64,000 nt of DNA from Sinotaia quadrata (GCA_028829895.1 CM054179.1:101393375-101457374), one strand, 5' to 3'. Counted from the first letter of the stretch, positions 46,301-57,039 are shown. Program-made: numbers and translations. The notes: generated by a model not told the origin, from the sequence alone.

Positions 46301-47503
46301 ATTAATTTTCTCAACATTTCTTACGGCACCATTGAGGCTATCGGGGATTCAGGTTTCTTTCATGTCCCAGAACTTAAAACGTTAGATATTCGAGGAAACA
46401 CACTGGAAATATTCTCCAAAGACTTACTGAAACAATTACCACAACTGGAAGTTATTTTTGCTGAAAACTATAGATTTTGCTGTAAAGCAATGTTGCCAGA
46501 ACTTTTTCATGAAGATTTCTGTTTTGCCCCCAAAGATGAAATATCGTCGTGTGAAGACCTTCTGCGTTCAAACGTATACCGGGTGTTCAACTGGATCGTG
46601 GCATCAATGACAGTCTTTGGAAATGCAGGGTGTTTTGTCTTTAGAATATTTGTGCAAAAGATAACTTCTAGGTCTGGTTATGGGGTGTTCGTTACAAACC
46701 TGAGTTTCGCAGACTTCTTAATGGGGCTTTACCTTACTTTAGTGGGAGCTGCAGATCAATTGTATCTCGGGAATTATTTGTGGAATGAGCATTCCTGGAA
46801 AACCAGTGGAATGTGTAAACTTGCAGGATTTTTATCACTTGTGTCAATTGAAGTGTCCTCCATGATCATATTTCTTATCACACTTGATCGTTTCATCGTC
46901 CTTCGTTTTCCTTTCAGAACGTTTTCCTTTGACAGGAGGTCAGCTGCATTGGCTTGTGGGATTGTTTGGACGGTTGCTACAATGCTTGCTACCATACCAT
47001 TGCTGCCTATATCGTCACATTGGCGGTTTTATGGCCAAACAGGCATTTGTGTGTCGCTGCCTTTAACTAGAAAGGTGTACCCTGGGAAGACTTATTCATT
47101 TGGTCTGATAATCATGTTCAACTTTGTATTATTCATTCTAATAGCAGTGGGGCAGTCGTTTGTGTACATGTCGATTCAGGTCAACTCCATGACGACCAAC
47201 ACGACAAGAAAATCAAAGGACAGCACAATTGCTCGACGACTGATATTTGTCGTGCTCTCAAACTTCTTGTGTAGCTTTCCCATCGGCCTTCTGGCACTGT
47301 TGGCTTCCGTTGGCACTTTAATTCCCGGTGAAGTCAACGTTGCCATGGCAATTTTTGTCCTTCCTTTAAACGCAGCGCTTAACCCTTTTTCTTATACTTT
47401 GAACATGTTGGCTGAGAAGAGACGAAAGTCGAAGGAATTGGAACTGCTGGCACTTCTCAAGGATCACCTTCAGTCTGAGAAAACTGAAAGCACTTCATCC
47501 TGA
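43349..47503 (+). CDS. Gene D: CUB/LDLa/C-type-lectin/LRR 7TM receptor, intronless (A-type)
   Basis: One open frame of 1384 residues. The hydrophobic signal lies after Met14 (LRLIYIKLVFLLLPF), so Met14 is the likelier start although Met1 is also possible. Layout: CUB-like about 133-250; CUB about 271-376 (GYITSPGF, Cys319/Cys342); degenerate LDLa 394-423; C-type-lectin-like 430-565 without EPN/QPD or WND; LDLa about 659-687, 693-725, 766-802 and 807-841; LRR cap 844-858 (CPLECRCQG); LRRs about 870-1040; Cys-rich hinge 1044-1068; helices about 1079-1352 with FADFLMG in helix 2, LDRF after helix 3 and NPFSY in helix 7. The C-terminal tail ends at TGA where gene A reads AGA, making it eight residues shorter than A would be. 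It is the intact counterpart of gene A and divergent from C. A GRL101/relaxin-receptor-like signalling role at the cell surface is inferred from the architecture. Confidence 0.9.
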   Translation: MYNLICQWIYRPTMLRLIYIKLVFLLLPFGCHTFSSFGETSFVSTGSNNTCREGLLNNSDVISPLFLKQSSETWQGDLSTVSSGNTDETLSRLENSYFPFMESDSEYLSSITRTFNEGNLDITENFYINASNCKDEKYVYISSLEGYLYGVMEDSNDVGAIVTCFWKITVPEGYSMMATVEMLKDHSSRKASIDISEEEILNVDNLLATIEYEEWLPKKVIVTLSNHLFFRFQEVFTVPGYTITQFQLSFNSVSKSLRLFLPVVYESLHFGYITSPGFSEDSEYPSYLNASFQLDVPEQHTVMISFQCFDIDINFEGKCDIDKVTLFTVDINGSLNLEWSECRENRIRTRVYNTSLLVNFVTDGDMGGVGFKMLFSIHPVTHTPLQSENGLFDCSVPHYAMFRRHLDCNLEPECQDGRDENNCPFSSSVCNGTLALERKCYTYHKAEGVVSWNMARRLCQDRGGDLAMLKSSSERDAVRKLLSYGKTLQPVFVGLTIQATHLNYGAGSLYAKLWQWVDDTIAYKVNITGTMINHWHYCTIYVHSDPLSLYLCHCSFYVYTHYICESEVKNVEPKKKVNLDFPSSMDMEERLKTSNATLVWCKEGHVTHSFLSCVTGSSCGENSFSLWCWVSNANIVKSIDMVTHNNDLEVFARTLMFICNDGKRKLHYTMVCDFKPDCIDRSDEDFCQYDHQCPEYTCRNSQCIRFKQACDYIIHCWDGSDEDICSYIHILNEIIRVRDSTSLPTIIDFDTEQNIIRKQLHPSSPCPVTHFRCHGELSYCFPVYLRCNGVYDCPDGEDEDDCKGYVCPGLYRCFNSSVCVHVVHLCDGWPQCPERDDEILCGFRCPLECRCQGLAFICHQYFPVAAYPDIRYLDADESKLSTRDVSKNAKLVWLRLSRCNIDQVHDMQTPNLQTLDLSDNLIIFVDLNVFYKLSNLVDLNLAGNPITYLKQPTGNVEHRHLQRLDLSRTSLLLFDSSALKSFRHINFLNISYGTIEAIGDSGFFHVPELKTLDIRGNTLEIFSKDLLKQLPQLEVIFAENYRFCCKAMLPELFHEDFCFAPKDEISSCEDLLRSNVYRVFNWIVASMTVFGNAGCFVFRIFVQKITSRSGYGVFVTNLSFADFLMGLYLTLVGAADQLYLGNYLWNEHSWKTSGMCKLAGFLSLVSIEVSSMIIFLITLDRFIVLRFPFRTFSFDRRSAALACGIVWTVATMLATIPLLPISSHWRFYGQTGICVSLPLTRKVYPGKTYSFGLIIMFNFVLFILIAVGQSFVYMSIQVNSMTTNTTRKSKDSTIARRLIFVVLSNFLCSFPIGLLALLASVGTLIPGEVNVAMAIFVLPLNAALNPFSYTLNMLAEKRRKSKELELLALLKDHLQSEKTESTSS

Positions 47504-47612
47504 TATAGAAATGAAGTGGAATAACGAAAGTCATTCTTTTGGGGAAAATGTCTTTGTATACTAATTTTCAGTCGACCTAGTCATTGAAATTCAATCCTAA
47601 CATTTCTCTTCT

Positions 47613-47618
47613 AATAAA
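47613..47618 (+). terminator. Candidate polyadenylation signal of gene D
   Basis: AATAAA about 110 bases past the stop codon, conserved with gene A. Confidence 0.5.
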
Positions 47619-47880
47619 ACAAAGTTGGTCATTTAATTAGCTAAAGTACGTAATGAACAATGGATTAGAATTGCCTACCTAACTGTCTCTCAGTTGTATT
47701 TTCTGAGTGTTGATAACAGTTATCGTATGATATGTAGTGTTTCAGCATACATTGAAATAATAACCTGTACTGAATATTGAATTCAGGCAATGTAAATAAA
47801 TTCCAATTGAAATAAAATATTAGGTAAGTAGTATACCTTTGTCATTTATGAGTATTGTAACCTGTATCCTTTATACTAAT

Positions 47881-48180
47881 GTGTATTGTAAGCGTGTCCT
47901 TTCTACTAATGTGAATTGTAAGCGTGTCCTTTCTACCAATGTGAATTGTAAGCGTGTCCTTTCTACTAATGTGAATTGTAAGCGTGTCCTTTCTACTAAT
48001 GTGAATTGTAAGCGTGTCCTTTCTACTAATGTGTATTGTAAGCGTGTCCTTTCTACTAATGTGAATTGTAAGCGTGTTCTTTCTACCAATGTGAATTGTA
48101 AGCGTGTCCTTTCTTCTAATGTGTAGTGTTAGCGTGTCCTTTCTACTAATGTGTATTGTAATTGTTTCCTTGCTACTAAC
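47881..48180. repeat. 30-bp minisatellite, ten copies
   Basis: Units of GTGAATTGTAAGCGTGTCCT plus TTCTACTAAT, with GTGTATTG variants. Only two units are present in the left arm (9950-10012). It lies about 380 bases after the gene D stop. Confidence 0.95.
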
Positions 48181-48758
48181 GTGTATTTAAAGCATTTAAT
48201 TGCTAACTTTTGCAATTAAAATAAAACATAAAAATACAATCAAACGGTGCTTGATAAATTTGCTCCCTATCAGCACACGTTGTTCCTACTCGTTTTCCAA
48301 TAAGTAATACAATGATAAGTGTCCGTTTGGAAACGTGTACTACAGTGCTATTCTGTATTTCTGTCGTCATTGTAAACAGTTGAAGTAAAGGGGAATTAAT
48401 GGAGTCTCTTCCTTAATATGCTTGTATACCAGTGTCGTATTTTATTTCCACAAGAGTTTCGCAATAATTCAGTGTTCTAATGGCCATTTTAGAAATGGTT
48501 CATAGGAATATTTAATCATTTTTTTTTGTTTTTTAGTTTGACTCTCTGTCTTCATCACCCTTGTGAATCTTACAACAAAAATAGGACGGAGCAGAATGTC
48601 GTCATCTTAAAAACAGGTTATTTTGGGTTTATGTAATTCAAACATCCTCACAAGAATAGAAAAATCCCATCGAAAAATGCAATAGGATACATAAAATTCC
48701 TAAATTAAAATAAATACACTTTAACGTACAGTGTTTTTATGTTTGTGTATTTGTGTGT

Positions 48759-48803
<45 letters not shown>

Positions 48804-49600
48804 TTTGTGTTTGTGTACTTCGTATCACGTGCAAGAAAGTAAAGTGAATTTGTAATATTGGTAATAGATTACACTCGATCACGCACGCACGCACGCACAC
48901 ACACATACACTCAGATAATGACAGGTTTGATGTGGAAATCATCCCCCCCCCCCATTTAGAATAATTCCATGACATAATATTTCCTGATACAAGAATCGCT
49001 AACTGGAGCCTTGCAGATAAACACAAATGTTTATTACAATAGTAATGGTACTTACAAATGACTAAAGTGAATATTTTTATGTTTTAGGTCTAGGTAAGTA
49101 AAACTGTAAAAACAATGAAGAGGGGGGGGGGGGTCATACTATATTTTATGATACTAATACTAATAAGCATTGAAGATGGTTGTTACACGACATCAAAGAG
49201 ACTATTTTACTTAATATGCGCATACGTTAAATGATAATACTTTTTCTCCTTCAAAGTGTGGATAGAAAAGACAAGAATAACAAAAGTAAAGGTCGATAAG
49301 TTCAAGGGCGATGTCGAAGAATGGCATTGATGATAATTTAAAGAGGGAGTAGATGACAACAAGTATCTAAATAATAGTCATCTTCAAAATATCCCCATTC
49401 CCTACCGAAAAAAGAAAGAAGAAGAAAAGAAGTAAAGTCCATAGGGTAGGTTTGCAGGTGTGTGTGTGAGTGAGTGAGTGATGTCACAGCAGCACCGGCA
49501 AAGAAGGTTTAAAGATCTGTAGTCTGTGAACACAATCTGCCAGTCTACCAAAACACTCACAAAATGCAATACGATTGACTGCAGTCATATGAACTAAGTC
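48181..49600. other. Right-arm sequence without a gene
   Basis: About 48320-48680 and 49023-49600 match the left arm inverted. About 48700-49022 is not matched, and replaces the LINE fragment site. It has a GT microsatellite at 48755-48806, a CA/CG run near 48882-48905 and poly-C/poly-G runs near 48943-48952 and 49121-49132. Confidence 0.55.
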
Positions 49601-49604
49601 TTGA

Positions 49605-49803
49605 TACAAATAGAAACTACGTCACTTCAGTGTTTAGTAGCCTTATAATAATTATTAAAAGATTTTTTAAATCAACACACTTTAAAATTTATATTTAATT
49701 ATTCATTCATGGCCTGTTAATAGAAACTTCAATGTTTAGCAACATTATAATAAATATTAACAAGATTTTTATAAAGCAACACATTTTAAAATTTATATTT
49801 AAT
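49605..49803. repeat. Two tandem copies of a host segment left of the transposon
   Basis: A segment starting with AATAGAAAC and ending in TTTATATTTAAT occurs at about 49605-49726 and, truncated, at 49728-49803. A third copy is on the other side at 52132-52255. The left arm has it once (about 7090-7205, inverted). Confidence 0.75.
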
Positions 49804-49805
49804 AA

Positions 49806-52130
49806 CAATGAGTCACCAAAATATTTTTGTAAGTTGTCTAAGTTTTTTCATCTGAGTTAGAACAATTTTGCACTGCTAAATTCGAAATTGACATCTTTTT
49901 TTAATCAGGTCAGGTTTTTGTGCTAATTCGATTTTAAAAAATCCTATCTTATAGCTAAATCGATTACATTTTTGTAACATTATTAGGCAATTTGCGTTAA
50001 TAGTTCTCTTCCAAAATAGGTTTTTAAGTTAAATTTTTTTTAAAAAATCGTTTTCTAACACAAGTCATTTATTAAAGGTTACAAAATTTGATTAGTATAC
50101 ATTGAATAGTAGACCATGATAAAGGTAAGTACATATATATGTCATCATTGTTCAAAATTTAGGGCATGAAGAACTTCTGAATCTTCGACTTCTAGAATGC
50201 TCAGCATTACGGATGTCTTTCTTTAGAGTCCAACAGTAATCAGCCATCATGACTGCATCCCAGCGTTCCTGATACCTGGTATACATCTCTTTCAAATGCT
50301 GATGAAATCTCCCCTTTGATCGTCGCTCATTTATCCCATATTTTCAGGAAACCGATCCATATGTGAGAATAAGTAATTCATTTTGATGCTCATCCAAGGT
50401 TTCTGAAAGCAGTCAGCATACTGGCAACAAACTCTGCGTAGTTCCTGGCCTTATTGTTACCAAGAAAGTTTTTCACGACCAGTACAAAAACCTTCCATGC
50501 TTCCAGTTCCACTTCGTTCATTTTCAATCTCTGATTAGCTTACAGAGCTGTGGACCATCAAAAATGCCAGGTTTCAACTTCTCAATGGTCATCCCTGGGA
50601 AAGCATGGCACAGATAAGCAAAACAGCCATCATCCTTGACCAGAGCTCTGGTGAACTGTTTGATTAAGCCAAGCTTAATGTGCAGGTGTGGGAAAAGTAT
50701 CTTGTCTCTGTCCACCAGAGGGTTGGTTATGAGGTTCTTTGCTTTGCAAGGTACCAATTCCTCCCGTACAGGCCAGTCCTGCGTTTTGTAATGCTGAGTT
50801 TTGTCCCTACTATCCCAGATGCACAGAAAACACAGGTACTTGGTGAACCCAGACTGTTGTCCCAACAACATGTTTACCATCTTCAGGTCAACACAAAGTA
50901 ACCATCCATGCTGATCATAACGAATTTTCTCCAGCACGTATTTCACCGTTTCTACTTCTCCTTCAGTGTAGTCGAGTGAGCTAGAGGTACAGACGCAAAC
51001 TGGTTATTATTCTGTAGCAGAACACATTTCAGTGATTGCTTGCTGCTGTCAATGAACAATCTCCAATCTACAGATTTATACTGTGGCACTCCAAGCTTGT
51101 GCAGAAGCTGTGCAATATCTGTACAGTACACCAGGTCCTTCTCTGTAGAGAAAACACTGAGATACTCTTGATGTATGTTGCGGTAGAAGATGATGCGAAC
51201 ACTGTCAGAAAGGACGGTTTTTTCCCTCAATCTGGATGCCAACAGTTCACCTGATGACTTTGACAAGCTGAGATCGCGAACTAGATTATTTAGCTCCTTT
51301 TGCGAGAAAGGATTTGGAACATCATCAAGAACCACTAATTCGTCTTCTTCATATTCTTCAACACTAGAGAATTCTTCTTCAATAATGTCGGTAAGTTCTC
51401 CAGGTACAGGTACTGGAATTTCATTACAATGAGATACTGGACGACGTGCTGATTCAAGATCAGGATAGTTAAGGCTGCTCCGGTTTTTTCTGTTAATGCC
51501 AGTCACATCAATAGCGCAGAAGTAGAAGTCAGTGACATGGTTTGTCGGTTCCCTCCAAACCATAGGAATTCCAAACTTCAGATAACTCTGCTTACCCTTG
51601 GTCCAACGAGGCAGATTCTCGGTGCATGCCTTGCATACCATGTGTGGCGCCCAAACTTTATCCTGGTCATCAAGTTTTATACCAAATAAGCATGGTAAGC
51701 ACGCTTTATAAAACCTGTTACTGGATTCCTGTTAGGAACACATGTGTATTCGCCGCAGCTGTAGCAAAATACACCGGGTTTATTTTTGCAAAAATGTCTT
51801 CTGGCCAATTCCATTTCATTACCTAAGGAAGAAAAATATTAATAATATCAATTATTCAAAAAGTAGCTTATGTAATCTCTTCATTATTATATAAAACAAA
51901 TTATAATTTGTTTATTTAAAGAAATAAGAAACAATTTTACATAATGTAATAGAAAATACCCTTACATGTAAAAAAAACAACAAAAAATAATGTGGCAATA
52001 GATCAGAAAGATGATTAAAAATAGATTTTAAAAAGTTGACCTGATTGAACAAAACCGATGTAAATTTTGGATCCAGCTCAATAAAATCGTCATAAATACG
52101 TCAAAAAATCTTAGACAGCAAATTTGATGG
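49806..52130. mobile_element. Right-arm-only element of about 2.3 kb with imperfect terminal inverted repeats
   Basis: The first roughly 115 bases and the reverse complement of the last roughly 115 bases align over their length. Both contain G(T/C)TGTCTAAG then TTTTTT, later AATTTTTG-like/AAATT(T/G)ACATC, and then AATCAGGTCA followed by TTTTT. This is the structure of a DNA transposon with long diverged inverted termini. The left arm lacks it and shows the empty site. Inside lies a broken gene on the minus strand. Both flanks carry copies of the same host segment, so a target-site duplication cannot be measured cleanly; TAATA at both edges is a candidate. Confidence 0.65.
50165..51822 (-). 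pseudogene. Frameshifted copy of a conserved uncharacterised animal gene family, inside the right-arm element
   Basis: Reading the minus strand with frameshifts gives, in order: RRHFCKNKPGVFCYSCGEYT near 51785-51730, RAYHAY, a one-base loss near 51687, then HMVCKACTENLPRWTKGK (a likely Cys/His zinc-binding module with the earlier CxxC), FGIPMVWREPTNH, a NRKNR...YPDLESARRPV segment, an acidic linker (51641-50952), a central block with KYLCFLCIWDSRD and LFPHLHIKLGLIKQF (50946-50524), and after a stop MNEVELEAWKVF...NFLGN, MDRF-like and final WDAVMMADYCW-like pieces down to about 50165. The same order of motifs is known to me from many arthropod, cnidarian and mollusc predicted proteins of unknown function. 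Several stops and at least four frame changes show it is dead here. Its location between inverted termini suggests it is the element's own gene, perhaps a transposase; this is inference. Confidence 0.7.
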
Positions 52131-52131
52131 G

Positions 52132-52255
52132 CTGGTAATAGAAACTATATCACTTCAGTGTTTAGCAGCGTTATAATAATTATTAACAAGATTTATTTTT
52201 AAAGCAACAAACTTTAAAATTTAAATTTAATTATTCATTCATGTCCTGGAAATAG
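52132..52255. repeat. Third copy of the host segment, right of the transposon
   Basis: Starts GTAATAGAAACTATATCACT and runs to TTATTCATTCATGTCCTGG. It is closest to the complete left-arm copy (about 7090-7205), and resembles 49605-49726. Confidence 0.75.
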
Positions 52256-53456
52256 AAATAATAGACCTACGAACTAAAAACGGCTGAAGTAGACATATCG
52301 AAATAGAGTAACAGGATATCCGTAGTTAGATGGTAGACTACTTGTAATTTAATCTTTTGTTTGTAATAAAGTGCTCGAAACTGATACTCAGCAAAATGAT
52401 CTAATATAATTATAATTTATCAGATGAACTTTTGCAATTACTGGGGAAAAAAATGATGAAACTAAGAGAGGGGTCTAAAATGCTCATGCGTGTATGCGGG
52501 AGGTGGGTAGTGTGGAAAAAATCCACCATGCAACATGTGGAGAGTAGGAGGATCAAACATTTTTTTTTTTTTTTAAATACGTGCTAAATGGATGCCTCCT
52601 ATTGACGCGCTAACCTTGTATTTCTGACAAAATGTTATTTAATTTGTTCGTAAATCTGGGGAATGAACTTTTCTGTGCGCATGCGCCTTTTACTAATACA
52701 ATCTTTTCATGCTCAACGTCGCAGATCTGGGCCACACCCATTTCCTACAGATCTGCGTCAAAAGCTTTTCCAAACAACATAACTATTCCGTGTTCGATTA
52801 GAATTTTATTTTGGCTTGTAAAACAAAATCTAACACCGACCACTGAACCTGCAGTCATAAAGCACAATCTACTTATTGTATGTCGATAACTAATGTTTTC
52901 AAATACTTTTGATAGATTGTCCCTAAACAGTAACGCCTATGTGAACACTTAACGAATTTATAAATGAACAGTGCTGTATAAGCGTGTCCGCAAATGGTTT
53001 AGAAAATAGAATATGTAAGAATATTTTATTCGGCACTCACTTTCTTTGAAAACGGAAGTGTAAAAGCAATGATAAAAGATAATTAACACAACACAGTTTC
53101 TTAAGAGTGTATATGTATTGTCAGCATGGATGGTTACTAAACAACAAACAAACAAACAAACGAACAACAGACTGCGGTGGACAATGACTCTAGTGATTCC
53201 GTCTGTACGTAAACAAAACCTAATACACACTTGTTGATGGATTATAATGTTTGCTTCATACTTTTCAAACAACCTCTTTCGTGCAATTAGAGATAAAACC
53301 AAACTTGACAACTATTGTGTCTTGAAGTCTGATAAATTGATTCTTCTTCATAAATGGGCATGGTAAAATGAAAAGAAAATATATCAGTTTACTCTTGTCC
53401 TTCGATCCAGATCATTCACATAATGCTTGACGGTATGTTATATGTATAAGTGGGTG

Positions 53457-53501
<45 letters not shown>

Positions 53502-53709
53502 GTGTTGGCAGCTTCTGGTAACTCTTTGGCATAAATGTGTTTGTGTTCGCACGGGAGTCTGTGAGAGTGTATGGTCATTTGTGTACGTTTGTGCGTGTGC
53601 GTATATGTGCTTATACCTATGCGTGTGTGTTTAGGTGTGTCTGCATGTGTTTATATGTGTGAATATGTGTTATGTTGAGGTATATGAATGTAAGTATACG
53701 TGAGTGCGC

Positions 53710-53757
<48 letters not shown>

Positions 53758-54145
53758 TTGTGTGTGTGTTATTTCTTTGCAGAGTGTGACACAGGACGTC
53801 TATTAATAATAGACTCGTGAATATGCGTGTTCATTCCTAGCAGTATTTGACTTCATGTAGACACTTGACTGATAGTGAAAACATACAATGATGAGCAAGT
53901 AGTCATTTAGAAATGAGCCCTCTGATATTTGACATTTTACTGGTAGACAAGAAACAGTAGACATTGGAAATAAATTTGACATAAATTTGACTGAGGAATT
54001 ATAGATATTTAACACTTTGTAGAGACATTCAAATTTGACTGATGACTTATAGCTATTTACATTTTGTAGAGACAGATTTTTAGCTGAGGAAAAAAAGACA
54101 TTTCATAGCTCGACTATCAAGTTCACATTCGAAAGGTCATCATTT
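52256..54145. other. Right-arm sequence without a supported gene
   Basis: Inverted match of about 4880-7080. It contains GT microsatellites at 53457-53510 and 53705-53762 and an AAAC/CAAA run near 53145-53165. Short frames lack domains. Confidence 0.6.
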
Positions 54146-54262
54146 TAATATTAGTAGACGTTTGAGAACTCATTGAGTAAACGTTTGAAAACTCAATGAG
54201 TAAACATTTGAGAACTCAATGAGTAAACGTTTGAGAACTCAATGAGTAAATGTTTGACTAAG
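54146..54262. repeat. 23-bp minisatellite, about five copies
   Basis: Units of GTTTGAGAACTCAATGAGTA plus AAC. One or two units are present in the left arm near 4840-4880. Confidence 0.88.
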
Positions 54263-54374
54263 GAACTGTTGCACAATTATAAAATAAACATCAAGACATT
54301 TGAGATTTATTTGCAATTTATGCCACTACACTTTTGGAAATATCGTACTTATGAAAGTATTAATTGTACCACAG

Positions 54375-54560
54375 ATGTTTGTTACGGGTTACGAATTGTA
54401 CCAAAGCTAAGTGTTACGGGTTACGAATTGTACCAAAGGTGAGTGTTACGGGTTACGAATTGTACCAAAGCTAAGTGTTATGGGTTACGAATTGTACCAA
54501 AGCTAAGTGTTACGGGTTACGAATTGTACCAAAGGTGAGTGTCAGAGGGTACGAATTTTA
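54375..54560. repeat. 32-bp minisatellite, about six copies
   Basis: Units of GTTACGGGTTACGAATTGTA plus CCAAAGCTAAGT. A single diverged unit lies at about 4690-4735 in the left arm. Confidence 0.92.
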
Positions 54561-55019
54561 TCAATGGCAAGTCGTCTGGAAATACCAGAGAGATAGAGAT
54601 CATTTATCTTTGGAAAAGAAATCAACGGTACACGTGTTTTGAGAATGGAAACACTGGATTTAATCAGACAAATCGAGGGAGGGGACAGAACTTTGGGATT
54701 GGTCGTATAGCATAACACCTTAACTTATTAATAACTTAATTATTACAAAAAGACATCAAAATCACAATTTAAACTATTGTATGATTAATTGATCCATTAA
54801 GTATTAAGGTGGGTGCACACAAAACATTTTTGCTTAAATTGTTTCGTTTTGTTAAAGACAGAATGTATCGGTGGGGTGAATGCAGGTTCGAGCGGTTTCG
54901 AGCGACTGACTGTTAATTTTGACACGGAGCGGTTTCCACCTCTTTCTGATTTTCAACCGACCAAGATATTTCTAGGGTGCGTGTCCTGCGCACACTGGTC
55001 TGATTATTTTAAGAAATAG

Positions 55020-55135
55020 ACACAGTGCCCATGTTCAATACTCACAAAGGAATAATAAAGAGGTTGGGAGCTACAAGTGATTCACCCCGAGCGGGCTTCG
55101 AACCCGTTCCACTTGCCAGATCCTAGTGCCTTGAC
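55020..55135 (-). mobile_element. Possible tRNA-derived SINE remnant (right copy)
   Basis: On the minus strand GGGTTCGAAGCCCG forms a T-arm-like stem (CGGG/CCCG) around TTCGAAG, followed by CTCGGGGTGA. This copy matches the Pol III B box better than the left one. No full cloverleaf is present. Confidence 0.4.
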
Positions 55136-55315
55136 ACTATGCCTTCATTCTGTTTTTAACCCTTCATTCTGTTCATTAACCATTTTATACACACGGGCCT
55201 TCATTCTTTCTTTTATCATTTAACTGGCTCTGGACCTTCGTTCTGTTCATTAACCATTTTACATGCGCCTTACTTCATTCTGTTCATTAATCATTTTACA
55301 AGCAAGCAACCACTC
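55136..55315. repeat. Degenerate ~37-bp tandem repeat (right copy)
   Basis: Four to five units of CCTTCATTCTGTTCATTAAC plus CATTTTAC-like sequence. Inverted counterpart of 3975-4150. Confidence 0.65.
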
Positions 55316-55644
55316 TTACAAGAAGGTGAAAACGGCGCCAGCGTGCTCGGAAAACAATTTAGACTCTTCACTAAAATCCTCTTAACTAGAATTTGAACGA
55401 TGAGCCTGCGTATCTATGGGCGCCGCAAATAAAATATGCAACTAGGTCAGTCGGCGTTCGACTTTAAGCATCTATATGAATGCAAAGATATATATAAATA
55501 AATGTCAGCTGATTACAAAAACAAACACTGAGGAACACTTGATTGTATTTTACCAACGATTATCGTGAAAAGTAAGTAGACATGTGTGCTAAACTATTCC
55601 ATTGTGTAATATGAAATAAAGTAGTCTTGGGCAATTAAATAAAG

Positions 55645-57030
55645 TCTAAATGCTAAAACAAAACACAACCAAAGACAATATTAAAATCATTTATGCTGTG
55701 TAGTACAATAATTATATTTTATGTTTTTTAAACATTATATTTATTTTTCATCTGTCTGCAAAAAGACATAACAAAACGATAATTGTATGTCTTGAAAAAT
55801 AAATTAAGAAAATGAAGGATATGCTCTTAATTAAAGATGAAATTAGTGTGTTTACAAATTTAACATTACAGTTTAGAATTTAATAGTGTAAAGTTGACTT
55901 GTGGCAAAGGTCAACGAATATTTATAAGACGAAAACTTCTCACCCGAAATAATGAAGGTCACAAAGCTATTCTTACGAAGACACCAAGTACTGATTTAAC
56001 TATTGACCTCTAAAACTGTCCTTCTCGTCAAGTTATGATTGGTCAGAAAATACAGGTGTTCGATTCCAAAATGCATAAACTCTAATAAAGCTACCAGAGT
56101 TCAATGAATAATGGCAACTGCACGAGCCATCATGATCAAAAGTTAATAAGCACACACATTTTCAAAAAAAAAAAGGGAGTGAATTAGTTTTAGTACGATG
56201 TGCAGTCAGTGGCATATCTGTCCAGCTTAAACGTGTTAGCAGCGAGTAGAGTTACTAATTTATTTTATTTGGGGAAGAATCTCAAGCTAAATATTTTCTC
56301 ATACATTTTACTTGATATCCATAAAGTAAATAGCTTAATTTTATTTTTCTTAGGTTAAGAGATATTTTATTTCATTAATTATATATTGTAAATAACCTTA
56401 GGCAAATTATTGCAAAGAATTGTCCTCTTATTTCAATGACTACTGATATTCGTCATTTGATTGTTGTGCTGATGATAAAGAATAAATACGAAAAATTCAT
56501 TTCTGACCTTCTACTCTAACTTCATTGTCCCATGGTGTGTTTGATAGGTGGGTAAATTGACTGGAGTTAAGTTGAATGTTGTAAAAGGAAAAACAAAACC
56601 AGTTGTTGAAACTGTTGGGTCTACGGTTCACTCCCATTCACGTGAAACATTATCTGATTAGTATGCTTATCCAATGTGAAGCAGTTCATTATTATGGAAT
56701 GTGCATACACTGAGTGAATAACCAAAACTTAGTGATACTTTTGAAAATTTCTTACTTTTAAGATGTCTCAGTGAAACTCCTAATTTGGTTAATGATTTTG
56801 CTCACTAGATTAATATTAGCATTAGTAATAATTTAGCAAGTTAGTGAGACATAAACCCAGTGAATAGTAAAAACCCAAGTTCATTGCAAATTTACATTAT
56901 CTAAGAGAAAACGTAATTGAGAAGAATGGATCATGATGCAAAACGTATCACTTATTTGGTTTTCTACCTCTCTCTATTTTAATTAAATCTTGATGTGATT
57001 TCATCTTCCTATTGGAGTACAACGTGTGTC
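55645..57030. other. Right-arm-specific block of about 1.4 kb
   Basis: The flanks (about 55510-55640 and 57040 onward) are adjacent in the left arm near 3700. This block therefore is an insertion here or a loss there. It is AT-rich with a poly-A run at 56167-56174. No coding region, inverted termini or family is recognised. Confidence 0.55.
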
Positions 57031-57039
57031 CATTGTCTG

